This document shows, in pieces, positions 26,038 to 34,894 of a DNA stretch of 64,000 bases. The translations under genes and the position numbers were made by a program. Under the pieces are notes generated by a model. It did not search any database. It was not told the origin of the DNA and worked only from the letters and a program-made list of their open reading frames with translations. The stretch lies in the NCBI RefSeq assembly GCF_028867935.1, contig NZ_JAPQNS010000001.1, positions 744,001 through 808,000 of the forward strand. Direction: 5' to 3'. Every line of letters begins with the position of its first letter. Within the stretch, counting starts at the first letter, position 1. The stretch comes from Flavobacterium sp. SUN052 (lineage in GTDB: Bacteria; Bacteroidota; Bacteroidia; Flavobacteriales; Flavobacteriaceae).

Positions 26038-27402
26038 TCAGGAGAGCGAAAGCTCATTGGTCTGAATCATTTTATAAATCGTTGATTTGCCAATATCCAG
26101 CTTATCGGCAACCAGCACAACATTGTTATCGTACTTTTTCAGATAAGACTTAATAATCTGAATGGTGTAATCGCGCAGAGTTTTTTCGTCATTATTTACC
26201 GAAACCCCCTCGGATTCAGAGGCAAGCATCACATCGTCGGGTTTTACTTCGGTGCCGTCGCACATAACAGCGGCCAGTTGCATCACCGACTTTAGCTCGC
26301 GCACGTTGCCCGGAAAACTGTACCGGAGCAACTTGTCGGTGGCCAAGGGTGAAATTGCCATCGAGGGCAGTCGATTATCCTGGCAAAAATCGTCCAGAAA
26401 ATAACGGGCCAACACCATAATGTCGGTTGAGCGATCGCGCAAGGGGGGTAGCGAAATAGGAAGGCCCATAAGCCGATAATAGAGATCTTCCCGGAAACGC
26501 CCCTGCCGAACTTCGTCCAGTAAGTTTTTGTGCGAAGCAATAATCAGACGAATATCCAGCGGAATTCGTTCGGTACCGCCCACCCGCATCAGTTCGCGTT
26601 CCTGCAACACGCGCAGTAATTTGCTTTGTAAAGTGAGGTCCAACTCGGCAATCTCGTCCAAAAAAAGGGTGCCTTTGTTGGCTTCTTCAAACCGGCCAAT
26701 CTTTCGGTTTACAGCGCCCGTGAACGCGCCTTTTTCGTGACCAAACAGTTCGCTTTCGGCCAGATCGTGCGGAATGGCCGCCATATTAACGGCTACGAAT
26801 GGTTTCTTTTTACGGTCTGAATGATAATGAATAGCCTGAGCAACCAGCTCTTTCCCCGTTCCGGTTTCACCAGTTATGGAGATATTGATATTAGTACGAA
26901 CGGCTTTCTCAACCAGCGAGAACACTTTTTGAATAGCCGGACTGTTGCCTTTTATGATGGAACCAAAGTCATATTTCTGTCCCAGCTTTTCGTGCAGCAG
27001 TTCGATTTCCTGCTTCAGGCTCTGATTTTCGCGAATTTTGAGAATAGCGTTCCAAAGCAAATCTTTTGTTCGGTCGTCCTTCACGAAATAATCGCGAACG
27101 CCAGCCTGCAATAAACCTACCGCTGTTTCGACATCATTCTGCCCACTTATGACAATTACCGGAGTATCGGGTAACCGCTCATGAATACGGCGGAACAGGT
27201 CGCTTCCATTGGTATCGGGTAGCGAATAGTCGATGGTAATCAGGTGCGGCTGGCAGATAGCCAACTGAGCCAGACACTCGGCCCCAGTGGTAAACCGGTA
27301 GAGTTCATAATCGGGGTTGAGCGATAGATGGTATTTCAGCACTTCGCCGTACCAGGGGTCGTCTTCAACTATAAAAATACGGTAGGTGGAGGATTCGCTC
27401 AT
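26038..27402 (-). CDS. Sigma-54 enhancer-binding response regulator (NtrC family)
   Basis: The receiver (residues 1-125) has D58 as the phosphorylation site. The AAA+ domain follows, with GETGTGKELVA as Walker A and GAFTGA at 225-230, the loop that contacts sigma-54. The C-terminal Fis-type helix-turn-helix (KYDNNVVLVADKLDIGKSTIYKMI) binds an upstream palindrome. It is the third gene of an operon with a glycosyltransferase and the EPS initiating transferase, and the kinase gene follows. The sigma-54 promoter and palindrome upstream of that operon suggest that it controls its own synthesis. It is the best candidate to bind TTTCCA-N5-TGGAAA. Its receiver resembles that of the receiver-only protein at 50052 (both have SGQxDV in place of the more common SA). 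Confidence 0.95.
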   Translation of the reverse strand: MSESSTYRIFIVEDDPWYGEVLKYHLSLNPDYELYRFTTGAECLAQLAICQPHLITIDYSLPDTNGSDLFRRIHERLPDTPVIVISGQNDVETAVGLLQAGVRDYFVKDDRTKDLLWNAILKIRENQSLKQEIELLHEKLGQKYDFGSIIKGNSPAIQKVFSLVEKAVRTNINISITGETGTGKELVAQAIHYHSDRKKKPFVAVNMAAIPHDLAESELFGHEKGAFTGAVNRKIGRFEEANKGTLFLDEIAELDLTLQSKLLRVLQERELMRVGGTERIPLDIRLIIASHKNLLDEVRQGRFREDLYYRLMGLPISLPPLRDRSTDIMVLARYFLDDFCQDNRLPSMAISPLATDKLLRYSFPGNVRELKSVMQLAAVMCDGTEVKPDDVMLASESEGVSVNNDEKTLRDYTIQIIKSYLKKYDNNVVLVADKLDIGKSTIYKMIQTNELSLS

Positions 27403-27423
27403 CAGTTAACCTGTAGCATGGAT

Positions 27424-28515
27424 TCAAGTTGTCTCTAACTTTTTAACAAGGCGATAGCTTCGCAGAAAAGCATGGCTGAGTTGTATCATCAGGGTGTAGA
27501 TAAGAACCAAACTAACCTGAAGAATAAACACCATTGACATACTAGCCATGAAAGAAGCTATAAATGAAAGAAAAAGCAAAACAATATGCAGCCATACTAC
27601 CCGAAGCGTTACTTGTGAGTGCGCGAAGTGATGTTTTAATAACCAGTGATGCATGTGATTTCTGTCGGCCGAAAAGGGTGATAAACCCTGACGAATGCGC
27701 GTGCTGAATACCCGAAGGGCGTCCATAACGGGAATCATGCAGCTTGCTGTGATCAGTACAACGAGCTGATGAGCCATTGGGGCCGACTGGTTGTAGGCGC
27801 CCTCGATAAGGGCGATACCCAGACTGGCCATCAGAAAACCGAGCACTACCGAGCCGCCATCGCCCATAAACAGCCGCGCGGGTCGCCAGTTGAATTTCAA
27901 AAAGGCCAGCAAAGCTCCCGATAGCGGGAACAACAAAAAGAGCCAGTGCGGCTGATTGGTCAGCCATGCCAGCAGGCTTAATAACAGGCAGTTGGCCAGG
28001 GCCAAGCTTCCCGCCAGGCCATCGATGCCGTCGATCAGGTTAAAGGCGTTGGCCATGCCGGTCAGAATCAGAACCGTTAACGCGTATTGCACCAATAAAG
28101 GGAGTTCGGTAATACCGAAAACACCGTGTAACGAACTTAGCCGAATACCATAATGCGCCACGGCTACCGAACAGCCGATCTGAATCAGCAACCGGACCGA
28201 TGCCCGAATATTCAGCCGGTCGTCGATAACCCCGGTTGCCACTAGCACCAGAAGAGCCAGTGTTAGGGCGGAGTACTGACTAAAAAGAGTTTGTAAGGGA
28301 CTATAAATTAGCGCAGTAATAAGTATGGCAAATCCGATGGTTAACCCGCCAATGGCTGGCACAAGTTGGTGGTGGACTTTTCTGTCGTTGGGCCGGTCGA
28401 CCAGACCCAAAACCGGACTCAGTCGAATAAGCAGAGGGAGCAATGCCCAGCAGGCCACTATGGCGAAGGCGAAACCGAAAAAAAGACTTGTAATCGTGTA
28501 TGGGTTAGCGTTCAT
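27424..28515 (-). CDS. Polyprenyl-phosphate glycosyl-1-phosphate transferase (WecA/MraY family)
   Basis: This membrane enzyme of about ten transmembrane helices starts a polysaccharide by transferring a sugar-1-phosphate, typically GlcNAc-1-P, to undecaprenyl phosphate. Visible landmarks are GLVDRPNDRKVHHQLVPAIGG (residues ~38-57), the catalytic D98-D99 in VIDDRLNIR, NAFNLIDGIDGLAG near residue 158, a GDGGSVVLGF block near 217 and MHHWLLKHHFAHSQ near the end. Length (363 residues) is normal for the WecA branch. It sits four bases after the DUF1972 glycosyltransferase and 21 bases before the sigma-54 regulator, all in one operon, so it is probably the initiating enzyme of the EPS made by the gene cluster around it. 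Confidence 0.92.
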   Translation of the reverse strand: MNANPYTITSLFFGFAFAIVACWALLPLLIRLSPVLGLVDRPNDRKVHHQLVPAIGGLTIGFAILITALIYSPLQTLFSQYSALTLALLVLVATGVIDDRLNIRASVRLLIQIGCSVAVAHYGIRLSSLHGVFGITELPLLVQYALTVLILTGMANAFNLIDGIDGLAGSLALANCLLLSLLAWLTNQPHWLFLLFPLSGALLAFLKFNWRPARLFMGDGGSVVLGFLMASLGIALIEGAYNQSAPMAHQLVVLITASCMIPVMDALRVFSTRIRQGLSPFSADRNHMHHWLLKHHFAHSQVTLRVVWLHIVLLFLSFIASFMASMSMVFILQVSLVLIYTLMIQLSHAFLRSYRLVKKLETT

Positions 28516-28519
28516 TAGG

Positions 28520-29731
28520 TTATTCGTAGAAGTAAATAGGGATTTGGAGATGAGCCAGCTCCGATTGCATCAGCCAATCTGATGACAGCCGTGAACCGGC
28601 CAGCGACATGAGGTTATTTTTCGAAGACGACCTATTCATCACGGTGCGCACCAGAAAAGCGTATTTCTGGGCAATAACCGACCAGCTATACCGACGGAGA
28701 GCAATTGCCTTTAAGGTGGCTGCCTGTTGCTTCAAGTCGGCAATGGACGTATGCCGAACATGGCCAACCAGTTCATCAGCTGTTCTGAAAAACAAAGCCT
28801 TGCCTTCTGTTGTCGTGCGGTTATACGTCACGTCGAATGCAATGACCGGCAGGCCCAGGTACATCGCTTCGACCAGCGACGGATTGGTGCCCCCCGCACT
28901 ATGCCCATGCACGTAGACTAAACAATTACTACGCAACAGATCGAGTTGGCGCTGGTCGTAAATCGGATCGAGCAATCGGATGTTGGCATGTTGCTGATGG
29001 CGCTGGCGCAGGGAAATGCCGTAATCACTATTGGCCCAGTTGCCAACCATAACGAGCATATGCTTCGGTAACTGAGCAAAGGCGTCGAGGATCAGGTGGA
29101 TATTATTTTCGGGTTCGATCCGACAGACGGTGAACGCATAGGGTCTGGCAAGAAACGGGTACTGCTCACGGTCGGCGGGGGTTGGTCTAACGGCCATCGT
29201 GTGATCGGCTCCGTATTCGATAATCTGACTTAGCGTTTTGTAACGAATCGCTGTATAATTCTGAATCGACTCATTATCGGAAATATCGACGTGCGAGTAC
29301 CGTACCGCCATCCACTCAGCGGCCCACAAATACCACTTGGCTATTTTGCTCCATTTGTTACGTTTCCACTCGATGCCGTCAATAGAGATGATAATCTTTT
29401 TGCGGGTGAACCAACGGACGAAAGGAACCATGAAACCACCGCTTACGCCCAGAATGAGCAGTACATCGGCATAAAATAGTGCATGCAAAATACTAAGGCA
29501 GTCGTAAAAGATGCTCTGAATACCGTTGGCGTCAAAAGGAAGATAAATCAGCCGGGCTCCCTTGTAGTGGCTTTGGCGCTGTGCCGGCCCATATTTTTTG
29601 GTGGTGCAGTATACGGATATGTCTAACTCGTTACCTAACTGGTCGACTAAGTGTTCGGCTAGGGTTTCAAAACCGCCGTATTTGGCTGGGATTCCAACAG
29701 TGCCAATAATGGCTACGTTCGTTTTTTTCAT
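28520..29731 (-). CDS. Glycosyltransferase, DUF1972 plus GT4 type, 403 aa
   Basis: The N-terminal region (VAIIGTVGIPAKYGGFETLAEHLVDQL) is the DUF1972 domain found in rhamnosyltransferase-like EPS enzymes, and the C-terminal half is the GT-B glycosyl transferase group 1 domain, ending with the nucleotide-sugar site GTNPSLVEAMYLGLPVIAFDV. It acts in the cytoplasm on the lipid-linked intermediate. It is the first gene of the operon glycosyltransferase - WecA-type transferase - sigma-54 regulator - hybrid kinase, and its upstream region has the best sigma-54 promoter in the window. Sugar specificity cannot be told. Confidence 0.9.
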   Translation of the reverse strand: MKKTNVAIIGTVGIPAKYGGFETLAEHLVDQLGNELDISVYCTTKKYGPAQRQSHYKGARLIYLPFDANGIQSIFYDCLSILHALFYADVLLILGVSGGFMVPFVRWFTRKKIIISIDGIEWKRNKWSKIAKWYLWAAEWMAVRYSHVDISDNESIQNYTAIRYKTLSQIIEYGADHTMAVRPTPADREQYPFLARPYAFTVCRIEPENNIHLILDAFAQLPKHMLVMVGNWANSDYGISLRQRHQQHANIRLLDPIYDQRQLDLLRSNCLVYVHGHSAGGTNPSLVEAMYLGLPVIAFDVTYNRTTTEGKALFFRTADELVGHVRHTSIADLKQQAATLKAIALRRYSWSVIAQKYAFLVRTVMNRSSSKNNLMSLAGSRLSSDWLMQSELAHLQIPIYFYE

Positions 29732-29764
29732 GCTTGTTTATGGGTAAGTATTGCCAGCCTTGTA

Positions 29765-29780
29765 GCTGAATACGTGCCAA
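29765..29780 (-). promoter_or_regulatory. Sigma-54 promoter P1 for the EPS initiation/regulator operon
   Basis: Read on the minus strand the sequence is TTGGCACGTATTCAGC, with a perfect -24 box (TTGGCACG) and GC at -12, spaced GG-N10-GC as required by sigma-54. The -12 box ends 34 bases before the glycosyltransferase ATG, giving a leader of about 20 bases. The palindromic activator site centred near 29840 lies about 60 bases further upstream. Confidence 0.8.
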
Positions 29781-29831
29781 ACTCGCAAATGAGCCCTATT
29801 TCGCCTATTTCAACAGTTTAACATAGTTTCG

Positions 29832-29848
29832 TTTCCAAATTCTGGAAA
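29832..29848. promoter_or_regulatory. Activator-site palindrome, P1 copy
   Basis: TTTCCAAATTCTGGAAA is a perfect inverted repeat TTTCCA-N5-TGGAAA, and an additional half site (TTCCA) follows at 29853. It differs from the copy at 50609 at one base in 17. The distance to the -24 box is typical of an enhancer-binding protein site. Confidence 0.7.
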
Positions 29849-29999
29849 TTTATTCCAAAAAGGACAGCAGGGAACAAAAGAAAGTGTTAGGTAACCTGAA
29901 GGTTGAAATCGTAACTGGTGGTCGCAAATGAGAAGATTATTTTTATGCGACTATTAATGTTGGTAGAGTGGCAAGTTGAGCAGGATTGGGGAATTGCTA

Positions 30000-30034
30000 T
30001 TCCGAAAATTGGATAGTTTTCCATAAAATGGAAT
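30000..30034. promoter_or_regulatory. Tandem activator-site palindromes, P2 copies
   Basis: Two copies start 19 bases apart: a degenerate one at 30000-30014 (TTCCGAAAATTGGAT) and a near-perfect one at 30018-30034 (TTTCCATAAAATGGAAT). They lie about 75-95 bases upstream of the sigma-54 promoter P2. Two sites about two helical turns apart suit cooperative binding of an NtrC-type oligomer. Confidence 0.6.
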
Positions 30035-30096
30035 CGCGTCACTGCTATAAAGTGAGTAAGTGATTGTTAAATAGGGTATTAACCGTTTATTGATTA

Positions 30097-30113
30097 TTGG
30101 TTCCGATTTTGCT
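30097..30113 (+). promoter_or_regulatory. Sigma-54 promoter P2 for the FIST-kinase operon
   Basis: TTGGTTCCGATTTTGCT has GG-N10-GC with a full -12 box (TTTTGCT) and TTGG at -24; the CACG part of -24 is replaced by TTCC. The expected transcription start is near 30124, leaving about 33 bases before the FIST ATG. An alternative TTG start codon at 30097 would lie inside the -24 box and is therefore rejected. Confidence 0.65.
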
Positions 30114-30156
30114 GGTTTACACCTTTTGCTTTAACCTGACTTATATAATCGTTTCA

Positions 30157-31296
30157 ATGGTAGCGTCAATTGTTCAGTTTTCAGATAATACCTGGTCTAA
30201 GCACGCAGTTAGTCAATCAGCAGAAGACAAAAATGCACAGCTGGTATTATGCTTCGGGGCAAAAGGAGTTTTACAGCAACCGACGATCTTTGATACTGTT
30301 AAAAAACGATTTCCCAAGTCAGAAATAGCTATGTGTAGCACGGCGGGTGAAATTTATCATGACACGGTGCAGGATGACTCGCTCGTGGCCGTTGCCATAA
30401 CGTTCAGCAGTACCCGAATAAAAACAGCTTCCGTCAATATTCGTGATTTTAACACCAGTTTCGACGCAGCTCAAGGGTTGATCAACAACCTGATAGCCAA
30501 AGACCTGGCCTATGTGCTGGTATTGTCAGATGGCAATCTGGTTAACGGCAGCGAATTGGTAAAAGGGTTAAACACAGGCGATAAAAAAGTATTGGTTACG
30601 GGGGGCCTGGCCGCGGATGCTGCTAATTTTAAATCGACGCTGGTGGGCCTGAATGAACAACCCTCCGAAGGTAAGATTGTGGGTATAGGGTTTTACGGGA
30701 AGAAGTTGGTCGTATCCCATGGGTCACAGGGAGGTTGGGATACATTTGGGTTGGAAAAAGAAATAACCAGCGCCGAGGCCAACGTTTTGTACGAAATTGA
30801 CCATGAGAATGCGTTGGATATTTATAAAAAATATTTGGGACCCGACGCCGAAAATCTACCGGGTTCTGCTTTATTTTTTCCGTTGTCGGTTACTATTCCC
30901 GGCACAACAAAATCAATAGTCCGAACGATTCTGTCGATCGACGAGGAGAAAAAAAGTATGACGTTCGCGGGCGATGTTCCCATTGGTTCTACGGTACGGT
31001 TTATGAAAGCGAATTTTGATAAACTTACCGTTGCAGCGGCTATGGCTGCGCAGGAAACCAGTTCATACAGCGATCTAAAGCCGGATCTAGCCTTGTTGAT
31101 CAGTTGCGTTGGTCGGAAACTGATTTATGGCCCCCGTATCGACGAAGAGGTCGAAGCCGTAAGCGAAACATTAGGTAAGAATGTGCCTTTAATTGGTTTT
31201 TATGCCAACGGAGAAATATCGCCCTTCCGTGATCGTGGCAATTGTCAGTTGCATAATCAAACCATGACTATCACTTCCTTTTATGAACTACCATAA
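30157..31296 (+). CDS. FIST domain sensory protein, 379 aa
   Basis: FIST (F-box and intracellular signal transduction) domains are predicted to bind small ligands such as amino acids and often feed histidine kinases. The N-terminal part shows the FIST_N pattern (LVLCFGAKGVL, KSEIAMCSTAGEIYHD, VLVLSDGNLVNGSELVKGLN, VLVTGGLAADAANF) and the C-terminal part the FIST_C pattern (YEIDHENALDIYKKYLG, LLISCVGRKLIYGPRIDEEVEAV, VPLIGFYANGEISP). ATG 30157 is chosen as start because upstream TTG lies in the promoter. It is cytoplasmic and overlaps the following hybrid kinase gene by 14 bases, so the two are made together; it is probably the input module of that kinase. Confidence 0.9.
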   Translation: MVASIVQFSDNTWSKHAVSQSAEDKNAQLVLCFGAKGVLQQPTIFDTVKKRFPKSEIAMCSTAGEIYHDTVQDDSLVAVAITFSSTRIKTASVNIRDFNTSFDAAQGLINNLIAKDLAYVLVLSDGNLVNGSELVKGLNTGDKKVLVTGGLAADAANFKSTLVGLNEQPSEGKIVGIGFYGKKLVVSHGSQGGWDTFGLEKEITSAEANVLYEIDHENALDIYKKYLGPDAENLPGSALFFPLSVTIPGTTKSIVRTILSIDEEKKSMTFAGDVPIGSTVRFMKANFDKLTVAAAMAAQETSSYSDLKPDLALLISCVGRKLIYGPRIDEEVEAVSETLGKNVPLIGFYANGEISPFRDRGNCQLHNQTMTITSFYELP

Positions 31297-34200
31297 ATTA
31301 CTGTCAAAACAGGTAGCCAGATATTTACCCGAAGAGCTAAGGGATAACCCTGCAATGGACAAATTTCTGGAAACGATCAGTGAGACGTACAGGGTACTTG
31401 ACCGAGGGAAGGAATTAGCCGAACGAGCGTTTACGATCAGTGAAGAAGAATATGTTGACCTGAATAATAGGCTTAAACATGAAGTTGACGTAAAGAAATT
31501 ATCGATTGAAAAGTTAAAGGAAGCCGTAAAAACAATATCGGGCGTTGACGAGCAAAATGATTCAGATGATTTACTGGCAATTGCCCGTCTTCTGAATCAA
31601 CAGGTGAATAAACGGAAAAATGCGGAAGAGGTATTTGTCTCGTTTATTACTAATATGAACAGTGGGGTATTGCTTGAAGACGAGAATCGGAAAATAGTAT
31701 TTACCAATCAGGTTTTTTGTGATTTTTTTTCGATCCCTGTCTCACCAGATTTATTAAGAGGGGTAGATTGTAGTAACACCGCTGAGGAAATAAAAGGGTT
31801 GTTTGAAAATTCGGAATTATTTGTAAAAGATATTCACTCAATTCTTGAAAAGCGTGAACTAGTTACTGGTGATGTACTTAAGTTAGTGAATGGTACTATT
31901 TTTCAACGAGACTATATCCCGATTTATATCGATGATAAATACAAAGGGCACCTATGGAGCTATACAGATATTACAGAACGTAAAAAAAGTCAGGATGCCA
32001 TTATTCAGAGCGAGTTGAAAAACCGCCTGATTATGAATGCGGCTTTGGATGCTATTATTACAATTGATAAAGCTGGCTTCATAACCTTCTGGAATCCGCA
32101 GGCAGAACTGATATTTGGATGGAAAGCAGAGGAGGTGCTTGGTCGTAAACTATCTGATCTGATTATCCCAGATGTGCACCGGCTTTCTCATGAACGCGGC
32201 ATGAAACAATATGCCAGCACTGGGAACGGACCTGCCTTGGGTAAACAAATGGAGTTGCCGGCAATTAACCGGGATGGCAAACTATTTCCGATTGAATTAT
32301 ATATTATTCCCGTTAAACAAGGTGAAGACGAATTCTTTTGCTCGTTTATTCGGGATATTTCCGAACGGAAAAAGAATGAATCCGAACTGGAAAAACTATC
32401 CCTGGTTGCTAGTGCCAATAAAAACGGTGTTGTGTTTGTTGGCATGGATGGCAAAATTTTCTGGTCTAATGAAGGATTCAGTAAACAAACGGGTTATTCT
32501 ACGAGTGAAATTATTGGCAAAACCCCAATTGAGCTGTGTAGGGGACCCTTTTCAGATCGGGAAAGTCTGAAAACCATGGTCACCTCCTTTGAAACGGGCA
32601 GGCCATTTGATATTGAAGGTATCCACTACAAAAAAGATGGTACCTGGTTCTGGGGTCGGACCAATGGACAGCCCGTAGTTGATAAGCAAGGGAATATTAC
32701 CCATTTTTTTTCGCTAATCGAAGATATATCAGCGGAAAAGGTAACACAGAAAAAATTAAAAGAATACGAAGAGCGCTTACGAATGGCTTTGGCCAATGTT
32801 GGTGATAATTATTGGGAACATGATTTTCGGACGGGAAAAACTTATTTTTCAAATCCAGGCAATAATTTATTAGGTTTTCAATTAGAAGAGTTTACAAACG
32901 TAGCTAGTTTGTGGTGGAAACAGATTCACCCTGATGATAAAAAAATATTAGAAATAAATGATAAGAATTACAAATCTGGAATAATTCATCACCACCATCA
33001 GGAATACCGAATGATTCACAGTGATGGCACTATTCATTGGGTGCTTGATCGGGGTGTAGTTACCGAAAAAGATGATGATGGGAAACCGCTAAAAATAATT
33101 GGAACGCACATTGATATTACCCGGCAAAAAGCCCTGGAGATGGAGCTTACACTGGCTAAAGAAATGGCGGAAGAATCGACCAGGACGAAGGAGATGTTTC
33201 TGGCTAATATGAGCCATGAAATACGAACGCCGATGAACGCCATTATGGGCATGGCAAATCAATTAACCAAAACGCCCCTGAATACAGATCAGCAGTTTTA
33301 TTTGAGTGCTATTCAATCGGCCACGGACAATTTATTAATTATTATCAATGATATTCTGGATCTGTCAAAAATTGAAGCTGGCAAATTGTCTCTTGAAAAA
33401 ATAGGCTTCGATCCGAAATTAGTTGTAGGCCGATCAATGCAGGTGATGATGCACAAAGCTGAAGAAAAAGGACTTTTGTTTACAAATTCGTTTTGTGATA
33501 CTTTATTGTCACCGGTATTGATTGGAGATCCGTACCGCCTAAATCAGATTTTGCTTAATCTGATTTCAAACGCCATAAAGTTTACGCAGAAAGGTCAGGT
33601 AGATATTAGTTGCCGGGTTGTTCAGGATTCGGAGGGATTTCAGACGATTGAAGCAACCGTTAGTGATACCGGAATAGGGATGGACGATTCGTTCAGTAAA
33701 AATTTGTTTCAAAAATTTAAGCAGGAAGACGAATCGGTTACCCGTCGGTTTGGTGGTACGGGGCTTGGTTTGAGTATCAGTAAAAATTTAGTGGAACTGA
33801 TGGGTGGCACCATGAAAGTGCACAGTAAAAAAGGAATCGGAACATCCATCTCATTTACCATACCGTTTCGGAAAGGCGATCAGAGCAATTTACCCGTCAA
33901 AGAAATCGATAGCGTCAATACCGATATTATCTCGGGAAAGCGAATTTTGATGGCTGACGATAATGAAATGAATCGCCTTGTTGCGTCAACTATATTGATC
34001 AATTACGGCGCTTTTGTCGACGAGGCTCAGACTGGACGTGAAGCTGTAGAAAAGCTACAAAACCAACCTTATGACCTTGTTCTGATGGACATACAAATGC
34101 CGGAAATGGATGGGGTAGAAGCTACCCGGAAAATACGAGCGGAGATAAGTGATCAGGTACCTGTTATAGCCTTGACCGCGCTCGCTGTTAAAGGAGATCG

Positions 34201-34666
34201 TAAGAAATTTATTGCCGCAGGCATGAGTGATTATTTGTCGAAGCCATTTGAAGAGAGCCAGTTACTCGCTGTTGTTTCGAAGTGGCTAAGTCAATTAGAA
34301 ACTCCTGATCAAAACATAACCACTGAAGCCATTCCCTTATTTGACTTGTCGAAACTGGAAAGCATTGCCCGAGGCAACGATGCGTTTGTCAGTAAAATGA
34401 TTGATTTGTTTGTGGTGTACGGGCCCGAATCGGTTCAGGAAATAAAAGAGGCTTATGTGGCAGGCGACTTCGAAAAAATCAGGAAAACGGCACACCGCAT
34501 TAAGCCATCGATTGATAATCTGGGGATCACCTCCTTAACTGAGGACATCAGAACTATTGAAACAAAAGCCGAAGTCTATCAGACATCAACACAACTGGAA
34601 AAATTGATTTCCAAGCTGGAGACCGTATTGACAAAGGTTGTCAATGAACTGAAAGCTAGATCGTGA
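31283..34666 (+). CDS. Hybrid histidine kinase with several PAS domains, REC and Hpt, 1127 aa
   Basis: After a coiled coil (about residues 20-110) come four PAS or PAC segments (about 115-235, 245-360, 370-490, 495-625). H645 in ANMSHEIRTPMN is the autophosphorylation site. The ATPase has NQILLNLISNAIKF, DTGIGMD and GGTGLGLSI. The receiver has D936 (LVLMDIQMP) and the C-terminal Hpt H1071 (TAHRIKPSIDNLG). No membrane segment is visible. The first PAS (FTNQVFCDFFSIPVSPDLL) closely resembles that of the kinase at 23541, so the two are paralogs and may converge on the same regulator. It overlaps the FIST gene by 14 bases. Base composition is clearly more AT-rich than that of the surrounding EPS genes. 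Confidence 0.93.
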   Translation: MNYHKLLSKQVARYLPEELRDNPAMDKFLETISETYRVLDRGKELAERAFTISEEEYVDLNNRLKHEVDVKKLSIEKLKEAVKTISGVDEQNDSDDLLAIARLLNQQVNKRKNAEEVFVSFITNMNSGVLLEDENRKIVFTNQVFCDFFSIPVSPDLLRGVDCSNTAEEIKGLFENSELFVKDIHSILEKRELVTGDVLKLVNGTIFQRDYIPIYIDDKYKGHLWSYTDITERKKSQDAIIQSELKNRLIMNAALDAIITIDKAGFITFWNPQAELIFGWKAEEVLGRKLSDLIIPDVHRLSHERGMKQYASTGNGPALGKQMELPAINRDGKLFPIELYIIPVKQGEDEFFCSFIRDISERKKNESELEKLSLVASANKNGVVFVGMDGKIFWSNEGFSKQTGYSTSEIIGKTPIELCRGPFSDRESLKTMVTSFETGRPFDIEGIHYKKDGTWFWGRTNGQPVVDKQGNITHFFSLIEDISAEKVTQKKLKEYEERLRMALANVGDNYWEHDFRTGKTYFSNPGNNLLGFQLEEFTNVASLWWKQIHPDDKKILEINDKNYKSGIIHHHHQEYRMIHSDGTIHWVLDRGVVTEKDDDGKPLKIIGTHIDITRQKALEMELTLAKEMAEESTRTKEMFLANMSHEIRTPMNAIMGMANQLTKTPLNTDQQFYLSAIQSATDNLLIIINDILDLSKIEAGKLSLEKIGFDPKLVVGRSMQVMMHKAEEKGLLFTNSFCDTLLSPVLIGDPYRLNQILLNLISNAIKFTQKGQVDISCRVVQDSEGFQTIEATVSDTGIGMDDSFSKNLFQKFKQEDESVTRRFGGTGLGLSISKNLVELMGGTMKVHSKKGIGTSISFTIPFRKGDQSNLPVKEIDSVNTDIISGKRILMADDNEMNRLVASTILINYGAFVDEAQTGREAVEKLQNQPYDLVLMDIQMPEMDGVEATRKIRAEISDQVPVIALTALAVKGDRKKFIAAGMSDYLSKPFEESQLLAVVSKWLSQLETPDQNITTEAIPLFDLSKLESIARGNDAFVSKMIDLFVVYGPESVQEIKEAYVAGDFEKIRKTAHRIKPSIDNLGITSLTEDIRTIETKAEVYQTSTQLEKLISKLETVLTKVVNELKARS

Positions 34667-34826
34667 AGTAATTAATTTTTCGATGGAGATAACAGGCTGC
34701 CTCAACTTTGACAATGCTGCTCGATGAATTACAAATTCGATCTAACAAGCGTATTCAGGATTTCCTCAGTTAATACCTAAAATGTTTATAGTGAGACGTT
34801 TGTAAGGGAATTTGTGCTGATAAGTT

Positions 34827-34862
34827 ACCGCTTGGACCCACAACGTTGTGTGTCCAAGCGGT
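34827..34862. repeat. Long intergenic hairpin
   Basis: ACCGCTTGGAC pairs with GTCCAAGCGGT around an inner stem CACAA/TTGTG, with one C/T mismatch between the two stems and a minimal CG apex. The hairpin lies between the convergent FIST-linked kinase and CocE genes, 33 bases from the latter. It lacks a T-run on either side, so it may be a structural terminator or a mobile REP-like element. Confidence 0.5.
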
Positions 34863-34894
34863 GCGGTCTAATCAGAGCCTGTCACTCGCGAACA

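Larger units (their letters stand above)
29732..30156. other. 425-bp divergent intergenic region with two sigma-54 promoters
   Basis: The region separates the glycosyltransferase (minus) and FIST (plus) genes and holds no convincing ORF. It carries promoter P1 and its palindrome toward the left and promoter P2 with two palindromes toward the right; the sites are listed separately. The middle part, about 29860-29995, shows nothing that I recognise. Confidence 0.7.

Noticed and set aside
30097..30156. TTG start giving 20 extra residues to the FIST protein
   Set aside because: The codon lies inside the -24 box of promoter P2, upstream of the predicted transcription start.
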